Source: Alteromonadaceae bacterium
GTDB taxonomy: Bacteria; Pseudomonadota; Gammaproteobacteria; Enterobacterales; Alteromonadaceae
DNA: 46,792 nt
Reading direction: 5' to 3'
Assembly: GCA_016765535.1 (NCBI GenBank)
Contig: JAESPQ010000064.1
Location: 1 to 46,792, forward strand
The position numbers and the translations under genes were made by a program. Positions 17,704 to 27,846 of the stretch are shown here, piece after piece (position 1 is the first letter of the stretch; every line of letters begins with the position of its first letter). The notes beneath the pieces were generated by a model, which saw nothing but the letters and a program-made list of their open reading frames with translations, did no database searches and was not told the origin of the DNA.

Positions 17704-18395
17704 TAGAATTTTTTCCTACCTTTATTCTTAGACTGAGGAGCATCTCCTGCCACTAAAAATTCTCGACGAATAAGGCCATAATCTTCCAGTTCAACTTCTA
17801 CGGCAATAGCTTGCGGTATACTTTGTTTGGCTAATTTTTTCTGCCATTTTTTACCATTATAAAATTCAAAACTGAGTTTTTTAACTTGCGTTAGTAATAG
17901 TCTTTTTTTAGGTTCTTGCCCTGCTACCGCATCAACAAAATTAAAATGCCATCGTTCTAAAGTCTTATCATTTAATTGATAAACAACTGACTGCATATCG
18001 CTACGCGGCATGATCAAGCCGGGATTTTTCCAACCACCACGCACAAAAGCTAATGAGTCTGAAAAACTTGAAAAACTTTGTATATCGGCATGAATAAAGC
18101 CTAACAAGGGCTTTTCGCCATCAACTCGCACACTACGACGAGCAAGTTGAATAAAGTCTCGTTGCATAATTAAAAAGGCACGTTGAATTTCATTTAACCG
18201 CGCCACACGCTGTTGAGAATTACCATCACTTTTGATCACGGTGTCTAAAATTGTTACCCCAGCAAGGCTGATCAAAGCAAAAATAGTCATCGCTATTAGC
18301 ACTTCAAGCAAGGTAAAACCACCCTGTTTACTTACCTGCTGTTGTTTTTTATTTATGCAGCCTACCGATAAAAGTGTATTTTTAACTTGCTTCAT
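17703..18395 (-). CDS. gspJ: Type II secretion minor pseudopilin GspJ
   Basis: Minor pseudopilin of 230 residues. The leader ends KQGG|FTLLEVLIAMTIFALISLAG, the classic prepilin site with Glu at position 5. The body carries the GspJ signature RAFLIMQRDFIQLARRSVR and a C-terminal VAVEVELEDYGLIRREFLVAG. It overlaps gspI by 4 bases (ATGA) and gspK by one base, consistent with co-translation of the tip complex. Confidence 0.94.
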   Translation of the reverse strand: MKQVKNTLLSVGCINKKQQQVSKQGGFTLLEVLIAMTIFALISLAGVTILDTVIKSDGNSQQRVARLNEIQRAFLIMQRDFIQLARRSVRVDGEKPLLGFIHADIQSFSSFSDSLAFVRGGWKNPGLIMPRSDMQSVVYQLNDKTLERWHFNFVDAVAGQEPKKRLLLTQVKKLSFEFYNGKKWQKKLAKQSIPQAIAVEVELEDYGLIRREFLVAGDAPQSKNKGRKKF

Positions 18396-18787
18396 GGTTT
18401 TTGTTTAACCACATAGGTCATCATAAAAGCGAGTGGATTTTTATCTTTTTCATTAAGGCGTACTTCCATCACTAAGGCGCGCATATTTTTGTCTGTGGTT
18501 TTAATCACCTTTTGTTGCCAAAACCATTCAATACCAGCAAGTTCAACTTGCCCTTGCTTATTGTTTCGTGGCGGCCATTGTTTATTTAATGTTGCTTCAA
18601 CGAGCTGATTAGACACTACCCAATTCGCTATTGTATTTTGTTCTAACTTGCTTAAGGCGCGTAAATTGGTATCAGCAGCACCTAAAATTGCTGTGCCAGC
18701 AATAGCAAAAATAGCCATCGCTAACATCACTTCAATTAACGTAAAACCGGTAGCAAACTTGCGAGTAAATAAATTATTGTTGCTCAA
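18392..18787 (-). CDS. gspI: Type II secretion minor pseudopilin GspI
   Basis: Minor pseudopilin of 131 residues. I place the start at a TTG (18787), because a perfect AAGGAG lies 6 bases upstream. This gives a leader of 14 residues ending FATG|FTLIEVMLAMAIFAIAG. Upstream in-frame ATGs at 18817 and 18805 would give longer overlaps with gspH and no comparable ribosome site. The body has the GspI signature NWVVSNQLVEATL. The TTG start overlaps the gspH end by 14 bases. Confidence 0.92.
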   Translation of the reverse strand: MSNNNLFTRKFATGFTLIEVMLAMAIFAIAGTAILGAADTNLRALSKLEQNTIANWVVSNQLVEATLNKQWPPRNNKQGQVELAGIEWFWQQKVIKTTDKNMRALVMEVRLNEKDKNPLAFMMTYVVKQKP

Positions 18788-19499
18788 GCGGTTCTCCTTG
18801 AACATCAACACGTTCAACTTTTAAAGGAGTGCTGTACAGGCCCATAACGCGATAAGCGATATTTTCTTCGGGATCTAAATCAAGCCCTGCTATGGCTTCT
18901 TCACTGAGCGAAAAAGTCAAACTAAACGCAGAAATGTCTCCACCTGAAAGTAAATACACTTGTGGAATACGATTTTTTACCCGACGTTTTTGTTGCTCAC
19001 CTTGCTGCTTACTTTGCTCGTTGTTGTTAGTTTTTTTATCTGAGCTTTCGTCTGTTTGTCCATCAATAGCAGCATTTTTCTGTTGGTCTATTAGTACATT
19101 AGCATCAAATAATAATGGTTCTTCAATGGGTAAATCATCTAAAGCAAGGGTTACTTTAAGCCCTTCGGGTAAAGTATGAACTGCCAGTAAAGCTTGTTCT
19201 GGCACGTCGCTCCAGCGAGTACCATCGTAGCCTAAAAATTGATAATGGTTATCTTTGATATATAAACCTAACTCAATATTATTAAGTAAACCATATTCAG
19301 CAGCGGCATCAAAAATAGCGACAAAGCGATCACTGGCCTTTTTTAGTTGCTTGTCTGGTGTATCTCCACCAACGTTAAATTGAATAAACGATGCCATAAT
19401 GCCAACCACCATCACCACCATCATCACTTCAAGTAAGGTGAAGCCCGAGCTTTTATGATAATTTTTATGTGTATTTTGTCGCGGTAAGCGACGATTCAC
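18774..19499 (-). CDS. gspH: Type II secretion minor pseudopilin GspH
   Basis: Pseudopilin with the prepilin cleavage site SSG|FTLLEVMMVVMVVGIMASFIQ and the GspH body (ASDRFVAIFDAAAEYGLLNNIELGLYI, then VHTLPEGLKV). A low-complexity Gln/Lys/Asn loop (QTDESSDKKTNNNEQSKQQG) is inserted mid-protein. The frame stays open to 19748, but that would give a 102-residue leader translated from repeat DNA. The nearest plausible start is GTG 19499, giving a 19-residue basic leader (VNRRLPRQNTHKNYHKSSG). The RRLPRQ part is encoded by a copy of the GTCGCGGTAAGCGAC repeat. There is no ATG/GTG/TTG closer to the cleavage site. The start is therefore uncertain; the family is not. Confidence 0.88.
   Translation of the reverse strand: MNRRLPRQNTHKNYHKSSGFTLLEVMMVVMVVGIMASFIQFNVGGDTPDKQLKKASDRFVAIFDAAAEYGLLNNIELGLYIKDNHYQFLGYDGTRWSDVPEQALLAVHTLPEGLKVTLALDDLPIEEPLLFDANVLIDQQKNAAIDGQTDESSDKKTNNNEQSKQQGEQQKRRVKNRIPQVYLLSGGDISAFSLTFSLSEEAIAGLDLDPEENIAYRVMGLYSTPLKVERVDVQGEPLEQQ
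18794..18799 (-). promoter_or_regulatory. Shine-Dalgarno site that decides the gspI start
   Basis: AAGGAG on the minus strand, 6 bases before the TTG at 18787 and inside the end of gspH. It is among the strongest ribosome sites in the operon and argues for the TTG start over the upstream ATGs. Confidence 0.7.
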
Positions 19500-19650
19500 C
19501 GCCCTATTTTTTATCGTAGGGTGGGCAGGTTGCGTAACAATTACATTATCTGTTTTAGGTGGGCATTCGTGCCTCATGCTCCACCCTACTATGTTACTTT
19601 GCCCACCATTAATATGAGCTAACTCTAATTTTTGTCGCGGTAAGCGACGA
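19474..19650. repeat. Repeat cluster between gspG and gspH (copy C plus GTCGC repeats)
   Basis: An identical 21-bp unit containing GTCGCGGTAAGCGACGA occurs at 19474-19494 and 19630-19650, with GTCGC/GCGAC palindromic arms. The two units flank an element at 19516-19608 like copy A: GTAGGGTGGGCA (19516-19527), GGTGGGCATTCGTGCCTCATGC (from 19559), CCACCCTAC (19581-19589) and TGCCCACCA (19600-19608). The first GTCGC unit lies within the gspH leader-coding sequence. A CTACAAC/GTTGTAG hairpin (19655-19676) lies just beyond, and the remaining gap to gspG holds nothing else recognisable. Confidence 0.75.
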
Positions 19651-19771
19651 CCTACTACAACAAAAAACTGTTGTAGCTTGGTTTGTAGGCAATGAGTGAT
19701 GACAGTAGCAACAGACATAAATAAGTAAACATTAATGACGACAATCAAATAGCAAGCATAACGCTTACTAT

Positions 19772-20221
19772 TTATTGATAATCGCCTAAATTCCAGTTGC
19801 CAATATCATCTTCTGTACCAACTTCACCATCAGGCCCCATAGAAAAGACATCATATTTACCATGCTCACCAGGGTTTAATAATTGATATTCGCTGCCCCA
19901 TGGGTCTTGTGGTAAACGTTTAATGTAACCATCTTCTTGAAAACGGCGTGGCAGTGGTTCAATATCAGTTTCATTCACTAGCGCGTCTAAGCCCTGTTCA
20001 GTAGTGGGAAACTTATAGTTGTCCATTTTATACATGGTTAAAGACGTTTCTAACGCGTTAATGTCTGACACTGCCTTTTGCACATTGGCTTTTTCTTGAC
20101 TGCCTAATAAGTTAGGCACCACCATACTGGCTAAAATACCTAAAATAACGATAACGACCATAACTTCAAGCAAGGTAAAGCCTGCTTGCTGATGAGATTT
20201 TTGTTTATTGTTAGTATGCAT
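19772..20221 (-). CDS. gspG: Type II secretion major pseudopilin GspG
   Basis: Major pseudopilin of 149 residues that forms the piston-like pseudopilus. The leader ends QQAG|FTLLEVMVVIVILGILASMV with Glu5. The body has the strongly conserved MYKMDNYKFPTTEQGLDALV and GYIKRLPQDPWGSEYQ, and the calcium-binding C-terminal loop MGPDGEVGTEDDIGNW. It is 2 bp from gspF. Downstream, the spacing to gspH is unusually long because of the repeat cluster. Confidence 0.97.
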   Translation of the reverse strand: MHTNNKQKSHQQAGFTLLEVMVVIVILGILASMVVPNLLGSQEKANVQKAVSDINALETSLTMYKMDNYKFPTTEQGLDALVNETDIEPLPRRFQEDGYIKRLPQDPWGSEYQLLNPGEHGKYDVFSMGPDGEVGTEDDIGNWNLGDYQ

Positions 20222-20223
20222 AA

Positions 20224-21450
20224 CTAACCTCCTACTAAGGTATTTAATTGTAAAATTGGTTGTAAAATTGCCATCACGATAAATAAAACGATCCCTGCCA
20301 TGCTGACCATCAATGCTGGTTCAAAGGCTTTGATAGAAATATTCATTAGTGCTTCAAATTCTCGGTCTTGGTTATCAGCAGCTCTGCCCAGCATGTGTTC
20401 AAGCTGACCACTTTTTTCACCACTGGCGATCATATGTAACATCATCGGTGGAAATAATTTTGTTTGTTCTAATGATACTCGTAAACTAGTACCTTCACGT
20501 ACTTTGTCGGTTGCTTCTTTTACTCGTTGTTTAATATATAAATTATCGAGTACTTCGCCCGCAATTTTCATGCTTTCTAATAACGGTACTGCACTGGCGG
20601 CTAAAATGCTTAGCGTTCGGGCAAAACGAGCGGTATTTAAACCGCGCGCGACTTTGCCAATGACAGGCAAGTGCACTATCTTTTTATGGTAGGCTAATTC
20701 AAAACTTGGTTTTTTACGTAATTGTTTAAAAACAAAAATAATACCGATGATCAATAATAAAATAGCTAAGCCATAAGCACGTAAAAAATCACTACTGGCG
20801 ATTAAAAATTGGGTAGTGGCGGGTAAATTTTCGCCCATGTGTTCAAACTGAGCGACAATTTTCGGCACCACTTTAGTTAACAAAATCGCGATAACGCCAA
20901 CGGCCACCACCGTCATGATCACAGGATAAACCATCGCTTGTACAATTTGTGAATGTAACTGTTCACGTTTTTCGGTGTAATCGGCTAAACGATTGAGCAC
21001 CTTGTCTAAATGTCCTGATTTTTCGCCTGCTGCAACCATAGCACGATATAAATGTTCAAAAATATTAGGATATTCCGCCATACTTTCAGCTAAACCATAA
21101 CCTTCGGTTATTTTTGAACGAACGGCCATGATCATGCTTTTTAACGTGTTTTTTTCACATTGCTCGGCAACCGCTAATAATGATTCTTCGAGTGGTAATC
21201 CTGACTCAACCAACGTTGCTAGTTGACGTGTTATTAACGCTAATTCAGTCGCAGAGACTTTTTTTGTAGTACCAAAAGTCACACTGTTTTTCGATGAATT
21301 AGATTTTTTCGTTAAACACGGCGTTACTTCTGTGGGCATGAGTCCTTGCTCGCGCAATAAGCCCCGCACTTGTCTTGGGGTATCCCCTTCAATAACACCT
21401 TTTTTACTTTTGCCTTTAGCATCAACTGCTTGATAATTAAATGCCGCCAT
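20224..21450 (-). CDS. gspF: Type II secretion inner-membrane platform protein GspF
   Basis: Polytopic platform protein of 408 residues with two homologous cytoplasmic T2SSF domains (about 70-195 and 275-395). Three transmembrane helices lie near 170-190, 225-245 and 378-398. Signatures visible: LALITRQLATLVESGLPLEESL, AGEKSGHLDKVLNRLADY, and its repeat ASGEKSGQLEHMLGRAAD. The N-terminal [20 protein letters not shown] is typical. It overlaps gspE by one base. Confidence 0.97.
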   Translation of the reverse strand: MAAFNYQAVDAKGKSKKGVIEGDTPRQVRGLLREQGLMPTEVTPCLTKKSNSSKNSVTFGTTKKVSATELALITRQLATLVESGLPLEESLLAVAEQCEKNTLKSMIMAVRSKITEGYGLAESMAEYPNIFEHLYRAMVAAGEKSGHLDKVLNRLADYTEKREQLHSQIVQAMVYPVIMTVVAVGVIAILLTKVVPKIVAQFEHMGENLPATTQFLIASSDFLRAYGLAILLLIIGIIFVFKQLRKKPSFELAYHKKIVHLPVIGKVARGLNTARFARTLSILAASAVPLLESMKIAGEVLDNLYIKQRVKEATDKVREGTSLRVSLEQTKLFPPMMLHMIASGEKSGQLEHMLGRAADNQDREFEALMNISIKAFEPALMVSMAGIVLFIVMAILQPILQLNTLVGG

Positions 21451-23012
21451 TAGTCTTCTCTTGTTACTCTAAGTACTTCTTCGAGTGTGGTTGCACCCGT
21501 TAGTACTTTACTAAAACCGTCTTGACGAATACTGGCATTATTTTTACGCACGTATTTTTCAATCGATTGTTCACCTTTACCATTATGTATTAGCTCTCGT
21601 ACTTTTTCATCAACCACTAATAATTCATGAATACCAGTGCGCCCTTTGTAACCTTTATTGCTACATTCGCTACAACCCACCGCTCGATAAATAACTTGCT
21701 GTTCGTTATTATTTGAGTTATCGGTTAACGCTAATAATTTAGCTTCTTCTGGGCTAGGTAAGTGGCTTTCACGACAATGAGGACATAAAGTTCGCACCAA
21801 ACGTTGTGCTAGCACCCCCAATAAGCTTGATGATAATAAAAATGCTTCAACCCCCATATCTTCTAAACGAGTAATGGCGCCAGCAGCAGTATTAGTATGT
21901 AAGGTTGATAAAACTAAATGGCCAGTTAAACTCGCTTGTACGGCAATTTCGGCAGTTTCTAAATCACGTATTTCGCCTACCATCACTACATCAGGATCTT
22001 GACGTAAAATAGCCCTTAAACCCCGAGAAAAAGTCATATCAACTTTGTTATTTACTTGCGTTTGTCCTATACCTTCTATAGAAAATTCTATCGGGTCTTC
22101 AACCGTTAATATATTACGTTCATGGCAATCTATTTGCGTTAAACCCGCGTAAAGCGTGGTACTTTTACCTGAACCTGTTGGTCCTGTTACTAAAATAATG
22201 CCATGCGGTTTATCAATTAATTGCGCAAATCGTTTTCGATTTGCTTCAGTCATGCCTAAGTCTTTTAAATCAAGACGCGCCGCATTTTTGTCTAACAAAC
22301 GTAATACCACGCGTTCGCCATGACTCGATGGCATGGTAGATACCCGCACATCAACTGCACGCCCCCCAATACGCAACGAAATACGACCATCTTGCGGAAT
22401 ACGTTTTTCGGCAATATCAAGTTTTGCCATCACCTTAATACGCGAGACTAACAAAGAAGCAAGTTTACGATTAGGCTTTAATACTTCTCGTAAAATTCCG
22501 TCTACCCGAAAACGAATTTTTAAAGAATTTTCAAAGGTTTCAATGTGAATATCAGACGCATTTTCTTTAATCGCTTCACTGAGCATGGCGTTAATCAATT
22601 TAATAATTGGCGCATCGTCTTCATTTTCTAATAAATCTTCGATTTCGGTAATTTCATCGGCAAGTGAGTACAAATCTACTTCATTACCTATGTTTTCCAT
22701 CAATTGTTGTGCTTGCGAGGAATCACGTTGGTAAGTTACGGTAAGTAAAAGCTCAAATTCATCGGCTACATGTATTTGTATAGTAAATGGTGACTTTAAT
22801 AGTCGGCGCACCTCTAAAACAATATCGGCATCAACATCAGCTAAGCAATGTAAAATATTTTTACCCTTGGCGTTATTAACTAACACACTATGGCGTTTGG
22901 CAAAACCAAACGGTAATATAAAATCAGTCGTTGGAGCTTCATTAGTCAAAGCCTCATTACCCTCAGCAACTAGCTCAGCACTATTACCTAAATTATCATT
23001 TAAATTACTCAT
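21450..23012 (-). CDS. gspE: Type II secretion ATPase GspE
   Basis: Cytoplasmic hexameric ATPase of 520 residues that powers pseudopilus assembly. The N-terminal N1E/N2E domains are followed by the RecA-like domain with Walker [13 protein letters not shown], the Asp box (VEDPIEF), Walker B ([15 protein letters not shown]) and the His box ([11 protein letters not shown]). The GspE-specific tetracysteine zinc site is complete (CPHC ... CSEC). It is 2 bp from gspD and overlaps gspF by one base. Confidence 0.97.
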   Translation of the reverse strand: MSNLNDNLGNSAELVAEGNEALTNEAPTTDFILPFGFAKRHSVLVNNAKGKNILHCLADVDADIVLEVRRLLKSPFTIQIHVADEFELLLTVTYQRDSSQAQQLMENIGNEVDLYSLADEITEIEDLLENEDDAPIIKLINAMLSEAIKENASDIHIETFENSLKIRFRVDGILREVLKPNRKLASLLVSRIKVMAKLDIAEKRIPQDGRISLRIGGRAVDVRVSTMPSSHGERVVLRLLDKNAARLDLKDLGMTEANRKRFAQLIDKPHGIILVTGPTGSGKSTTLYAGLTQIDCHERNILTVEDPIEFSIEGIGQTQVNNKVDMTFSRGLRAILRQDPDVVMVGEIRDLETAEIAVQASLTGHLVLSTLHTNTAAGAITRLEDMGVEAFLLSSSLLGVLAQRLVRTLCPHCRESHLPSPEEAKLLALTDNSNNNEQQVIYRAVGCSECSNKGYKGRTGIHELLVVDEKVRELIHNGKGEQSIEKYVRKNNASIRQDGFSKVLTGATTLEEVLRVTRED

Positions 23013-23014
23013 GA

Positions 23015-25183
23015 TTAGTTTTCTTTTACTGCTTTATCTAATGGTGTTTTTTTTGCAAAAGGTTTAGTTGATAACTGTTTTTTATAATTATCAAAACTAG
23101 GTGGTAGTACTAAACTGTCATCCCATTTATGCATTAAGGGTAATTTACTATCGTCCATTAATGTTAAACCTTGTTTGCGCTTACGTATTTGATCTTTACG
23201 AATAAAATTATATTTACCTTTACTGATCTCATCCATAGCCTTGCCATCACGAATAATAGTGGCACGTAAAAACACCATTAAATTACGTTTGCGTTTGGTA
23301 TTTTTGGTTGACCTAAATAAATGACCAATAATAGGTAAGTCTCCTAAGAAAGGTACTTTTTGTACACTTTCTTGCACATCTTCATCAATTAAACCACCAA
23401 GTACCACCGTAGCACCATCATCAGCCATTACCGTGGTTTTAATTTCACGCTTGTTAATAGAGATATCAACGCCTGTGGCACCACTCACCGACGAAACTTC
23501 TTGCTCAATGGTTAATTGAATGGCTGAACCTTCATTAATTTGTGGTGTTACTTTTAATTTTATTCCTACCTCTTGGCGATCAACGGTTTGAAATGGATTA
23601 CTATTATTATTTCCCGTTGCAGACCCCGTAATAATAGGGACCTCAGAACCCACTAAAAATGACGCTTCAACATTATCAAGTGTGGTAATACTGGGTGTTG
23701 CTAAAATATTAGAATTAGTATCGGTACTAACGGCTTGAACAATAGCGCCCCAATCGTTACGCATAATACCAAACATCATCCCGTTAACAGCCCCTAACGC
23801 ATTGGCAATTAAACTGTAATCACCAAGTATGGGATTTCCCGCTGGATTTGTTGTGGTGCCATTCACCGTCGTTACAGTACTTGCAGGTGTACCTGGTTGT
23901 TCTCGCGCCGCTTGCAAGCCTGCAGCAACACTACTGATAGGTGCATTACCATTATTAAACTGGGTGAAACCACCTTTTTTATTGGCCCATTGCACACCAA
24001 GGCTCACACCATCTGATTCAAATATTTCAACAATTATTGCTTCAATTAAAACTTGCGCCCGACGAACATCTAATTGACGAATAACTGATTCTAACGAGCG
24101 TAACATATCAGGTTTAGCGGTGATCACTAAGGCATTAGTCGCTTCGTGCGCTTCAATACTCACAGAGCGATTATTATTGCGGTTACGGCTATTGTTTTTA
24201 CCTTTTGTATCGCCTTTAATTGATTTACTTACCCCTTGTAATACTTTAACCAAATCTTCTGCTTTAGCGTATTTAAGATAATAAACACGAGTATTACCGC
24301 TATTTTTTAGCTCTTTATCTAAACGTTTAATTAAAGAGACAACACGAGCGCGTGCTTGTGCTTCACCACTTACAATAACGCTATTGGTACGTTCATCTGC
24401 GACAATTTTAGGAATTAAAAAAGTTGGTGTGCTTGATTTACCATTTTTTGATTTATTCATTGCTTCAACAATACGCACCATTTCTGAAGCCGTCGCATAC
24501 TTTAAAGGAATAATTTTAACATCATGATCGCCGGCTTTATCAACACGCTCAATAATTTTAACCAAGCGATTAACGACTGCTGAGGTGCCTGTTAGCATAA
24601 TAACATTAGCAGGATCATAGTTAGTTACATTACCGCCACCACTTTGATCGGACAATTGGCGCAGTAAAGGGGTTAATTCACGCACAGTAACATTTTTAAC
24701 TTCAACCACACGCGTAACCCATTCATCACCAATACCTGGGTTTTCATTACCCACTAAGGGAATAGATGAACTTTTTGCATCTTTATTACGAATAACTTTA
24801 AGGACATTATTGTCCATAGTAATAACCGCATAACCATAAACTTCTAAGACATTTAAAAAGAATTGATAATACTGTTCTTCTGTCAACAAATTATAACTGC
24901 GCACGTTAACTTTACCGCGAACATTAGGATCAACAATAATCGTTTTTTTCAAATTTTTTCCGACAATATTAATGAATTCAATCATTTCTGTGCCTTTAAA
25001 ATTAGGCGAATATTGCGTAGCCATTGCTGATGCACTGGTTAAGGTAAGTGTTACAGGGATCGCAACCGTTAAGGTCACTAGCGTACTTTTTAAAACACGC
25101 TTAAATACTTGATCAAAAACCATCGTGTGTAAGGTATTGCGTATACTTTTCATAGAAGATGTTCGCTTTAATTTAATACTCAT
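23015..25183 (-). CDS. gspD: Type II secretion outer-membrane secretin GspD
   Basis: Secretin of 722 residues that forms the outer-membrane channel. A long basic N-terminus precedes the signal-peptide core ([21 protein letters not shown]). Then come N0 ([20 protein letters not shown]), N1-N3 domains with the typical [22 protein letters not shown], and an Asn-rich N3 loop. The C-terminal secretin domain contains [21 protein letters not shown] and [25 protein letters not shown]. An S-domain-like tail follows. An internal ATG at 25153 is an alternative start; neither has a strong ribosome site. Confidence 0.97.
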   Translation of the reverse strand: MSIKLKRTSSMKSIRNTLHTMVFDQVFKRVLKSTLVTLTVAIPVTLTLTSASAMATQYSPNFKGTEMIEFINIVGKNLKKTIIVDPNVRGKVNVRSYNLLTEEQYYQFFLNVLEVYGYAVITMDNNVLKVIRNKDAKSSSIPLVGNENPGIGDEWVTRVVEVKNVTVRELTPLLRQLSDQSGGGNVTNYDPANVIMLTGTSAVVNRLVKIIERVDKAGDHDVKIIPLKYATASEMVRIVEAMNKSKNGKSSTPTFLIPKIVADERTNSVIVSGEAQARARVVSLIKRLDKELKNSGNTRVYYLKYAKAEDLVKVLQGVSKSIKGDTKGKNNSRNRNNNRSVSIEAHEATNALVITAKPDMLRSLESVIRQLDVRRAQVLIEAIIVEIFESDGVSLGVQWANKKGGFTQFNNGNAPISSVAAGLQAAREQPGTPASTVTTVNGTTTNPAGNPILGDYSLIANALGAVNGMMFGIMRNDWGAIVQAVSTDTNSNILATPSITTLDNVEASFLVGSEVPIITGSATGNNNSNPFQTVDRQEVGIKLKVTPQINEGSAIQLTIEQEVSSVSGATGVDISINKREIKTTVMADDGATVVLGGLIDEDVQESVQKVPFLGDLPIIGHLFRSTKNTKRKRNLMVFLRATIIRDGKAMDEISKGKYNFIRKDQIRKRKQGLTLMDDSKLPLMHKWDDSLVLPPSFDNYKKQLSTKPFAKKTPLDKAVKEN

Positions 25184-25205
25184 AATTCTTTATTTGCTAT
25201 TCTAA

Positions 25206-26153
25206 TTAATTAATACTAAATAGTATTTGCTTGATCTCGCCGTGACGATCAATCGTTAAAGATACTTGGGTATCTTCTCGTAATGCTTTTAATGCTAATG
25301 CCGCTTGGCTAGGTTGAGACAATTCAAAACCATTTAACTGCGTGGCTATATCACCTGTTTTTAAACCTGCTGCTTTAAAAAACTCCTTATCTTTACTCGG
25401 CATTAATCTATAACCATAAATTTTACCTTGCCTGCGCATGGGTGAAATTTTTAAATAATCAGTAATTTTACTGGGGTTTGAGGCTAAATCTCTTTTCAGC
25501 CGCGTCATTTTTTCGGTTAAGGCTTTATTCTTTCGTTGATCAATAGCGCGATGAGGGCTAGCGCGTAAACCTGAAGAACGTGGCGATAATGGCTTTGCTT
25601 TATTTATACGCCTAACGTGATTAGCTTGTGCCGCTTTTTGATATTTAAAACCATCCAACATCAGCGTTTCTAACCGACCTGACTGTTTTATTAACACTCT
25701 ATCTCTCATCACTTGTGCCAATGTTGCACGAGTACTGGTAATAATGTCGCCAATGCCATAAGTATTTTGTTTACCATTGTTTTCAATTATTGCCGCGCCA
25801 ATGGCTTTTTCCGTACTAGCTACCACACCTGTGAGGGTTAAGTTTAATTGCGTTTCTGGTGCATCTTTAACTTCAAAGTTGGTTTCTGTTATTTGTTCAC
25901 TGTAACGGCCAAATAAATTCAAGGCTTGTATGGCTGAAATATCAATAGTGCTAGCAGAAGATTTAATCGGCGCATAATGGCCGGCCATGGTGTTGTTAGT
26001 TAACGCTGATTTAGGGGCTAACAACCACGAAATTTGCGCAACAAGAAAAGCAATATAAATTATGATTAATAATATTATTACTTGCGCTATTTTTTTTTGT
26101 GGAAGCTTTGCAAATATTTCTAGAAGCTTTGCTTGATGATCCGACAATGACAT
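25206..26153 (-). CDS. gspC: Type II secretion protein GspC
   Basis: First gene of the gsp operon, 315 residues. It has a short cytoplasmic N-terminus, one transmembrane helix (about 20-45, VIILLIIIYIAFLVAQISWLL) and the periplasmic homology region that contacts the secretin (LNLTLTGVVASTEKAIGAAII). A basic linker and a C-terminal PDZ domain follow (MRRQGKIYGYRLMPSKDKEF, then AGLKTGDIATQLNGFEL). It links the inner-membrane platform to GspD and helps select substrates. Transcription of the whole operon probably starts in the 273-bp divergent gap shared with hslR. Confidence 0.95.
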   Translation of the reverse strand: MSLSDHQAKLLEIFAKLPQKKIAQVIILLIIIYIAFLVAQISWLLAPKSALTNNTMAGHYAPIKSSASTIDISAIQALNLFGRYSEQITETNFEVKDAPETQLNLTLTGVVASTEKAIGAAIIENNGKQNTYGIGDIITSTRATLAQVMRDRVLIKQSGRLETLMLDGFKYQKAAQANHVRRINKAKPLSPRSSGLRASPHRAIDQRKNKALTEKMTRLKRDLASNPSKITDYLKISPMRRQGKIYGYRLMPSKDKEFFKAAGLKTGDIATQLNGFELSQPSQAALALKALREDTQVSLTIDRHGEIKQILFSIN

Positions 26154-26426
26154 TTTATTATAACTTTACCATTATTGTTCTTTATTTAATCAATCATTGT
26201 AACGACAATAACTAATGAAACGAATATATTCGTTAATGAAGCCTCCGATAATACTTGACCCGTAGCCAAGCAACAAGCAATCGACACACATTTTTACTAT
26301 AATTTACAGATTAAAGCTATTAACAAGCCAATAACATAAAATTCTAATATGGAAAAATAAGCCGCCATGTGCTAATTTGCGCCGATTACAGCGATGTAAT
26401 AAGGCTTATTACTGATAGGAATAAAC

Positions 26427-26828
26427 ATGGTACAAACCCAAGCTGTACAAAACTCAACCCGACTCGATAAATGGTTATGGGCAGCACGTTTTTATAAAAC
26501 CCGTGCGATTGCTAAACAAATGATTGATGGTGGTAAAGTTTTTTATAATGGCCAGCGCCCTAAATCAGGAAAAAATATTGCCATAGGCGATACTATTAAA
26601 ATACGACAAGGTTTTGAAGAAAAAGAAGTAGAAGTAATGGCGCTCGCCGATAAACGCCGTGATGCTACTTTTGCGCAAACCTTATATAAAGAAACTAGCG
26701 CCAGCATAGCCACACGCGAAAAAAATGCCTTAGCGCGTAAACAAGGCATATTATTAAGTCCCGCTAGTGACAAAAAGCCCGACAAAAAACAACGCCGATT
26801 AATTTTACAATTTAAAGACAGAATTTAA
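26427..26828 (+). CDS. hslR: Ribosome-associated heat shock protein Hsp15
   Basis: RNA-binding protein of 133 residues that rescues 50S subunits carrying nascent peptidyl-tRNA after abortive translation. The S4 domain is at the N-terminus (TRLDKWLWAARFYKTRAIAK, MIDGGKVFYNGQRPKSGKNI), and the C-terminal tail is basic. AGGAA precedes the ATG. It is 4 bp upstream of hslO, the same order as in E. coli. Confidence 0.95.
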   Translation: MVQTQAVQNSTRLDKWLWAARFYKTRAIAKQMIDGGKVFYNGQRPKSGKNIAIGDTIKIRQGFEEKEVEVMALADKRRDATFAQTLYKETSASIATREKNALARKQGILLSPASDKKPDKKQRRLILQFKDRI

Positions 26829-26832
26829 CACT

Positions 26833-27786
26833 ATGACTACTTCAAAAGACAGCTCAACTAATAACTCAAAAAAACAGTCACAAAAAACAGTACATGCTTA
26901 TACTAGCGATCAATTACAGCGTTATTTGTTTGATAATAAACATGCTCGTGGTGAGTTAGTGCAGTTAAAACAATGTTATCGGGCGATCTTAACTAATCAT
27001 AATTATCCACAAGGCGTAAAACAGTTATTAGGCGAACTCATAGTCGCTACTAGTCTATTAACCGCAACCTTAAAATTTGCAGGTGAAATATCCGTACAAT
27101 TGCAAGGTAATGGCCCTGTTGGTTATATGGTGGTAAATAGCACCATGCTCAGTGATGATAAAAACGCAGAAAATAATAACCAACAAATTCGCGGTATTGC
27201 CAAGCTAAGCCGAAGCACTACAGCTATTGGCTTAAATAATTTAATTGGAAAAGGCAATATGGTGATCACCATTCGTCCAGATAAAGGTGAAGCCTATCAA
27301 GGTATTGTTGCCTTAGAACAACCAACACTAGCTGAATGCTTAAGTCATTATTTTGCTGTTTCAGAACAGATCCCCACAAAAATTGCTTTATTTACAGATA
27401 TTGATAAAGAGCTTGCTGCGGGTTGCTTACTACAACTTTTACCTGACGGTGATGATAAAGAACAACAATTAGCTGATTTTGAGCATTTAGCACAATTAAC
27501 CAATACCATTAAAAGTGATGAAATTTTCACCTTGCCAGCTAATGAGTTGTTGTATCGCTTATATCATCAAGAAGAAGTACAGCTTTATCAACCACAAGCT
27601 ATTAGTTATAAATGTGGTTGTAGTGCAGAAAAATGTTTAACGGCAATATCACAAATTGAAGTTAATGAAATCAAGTCAATTTTAACCGAGCAAGGTAAAA
27701 TATCAATGACTTGTGAGTACTGTAAAACAGTTTATGATTTTGACGAGCATAAGTTGTCAGGGTTACTTAACGATAAAAAGCATTAA
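26833..27786 (+). CDS. hslO: Redox-regulated chaperone Hsp33
   Basis: Holdase chaperone of 317 residues that is activated by oxidation. The N-terminal domain (DQLQRYLFDNKHARGELVQL) is followed by the C-terminal zinc redox switch with the four conserved cysteines, C-x-C (KCGCSAEKC) and C-x-x-C (CEYCKTVYDF). Upon oxidation zinc is lost, disulfides form and the linker unfolds to bind clients. Co-transcribed with hslR. Confidence 0.97.
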   Translation: MTTSKDSSTNNSKKQSQKTVHAYTSDQLQRYLFDNKHARGELVQLKQCYRAILTNHNYPQGVKQLLGELIVATSLLTATLKFAGEISVQLQGNGPVGYMVVNSTMLSDDKNAENNNQQIRGIAKLSRSTTAIGLNNLIGKGNMVITIRPDKGEAYQGIVALEQPTLAECLSHYFAVSEQIPTKIALFTDIDKELAAGCLLQLLPDGDDKEQQLADFEHLAQLTNTIKSDEIFTLPANELLYRLYHQEEVQLYQPQAISYKCGCSAEKCLTAISQIEVNEIKSILTEQGKISMTCEYCKTVYDFDEHKLSGLLNDKKH

Positions 27787-27806
27787 TCATTGTTAACATA
27801 AAAAAT

Positions 27807-27846
27807 AATATACCAGCAATAACTCACGCTTAATTGCTGATATATT
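27807..27846. terminator. Bidirectional terminator between hslO and the lipoprotein gene
   Basis: AATATACCAGCAAT (27807-27820) pairs with ATTGCTGATATATT (27833-27846) at 13 of 14 positions around a 12-nt loop, between two converging genes. Confidence 0.65.

Noticed and set aside
19500-19748. The gspH frame stays open to an ATT/ATG-rich start at 19748, giving a 324-residue protein
   Set aside because: The extra part is translated repeat DNA and would put a leader of 102 residues before the prepilin cleavage site. GTG 19499 gives a leader of normal length.
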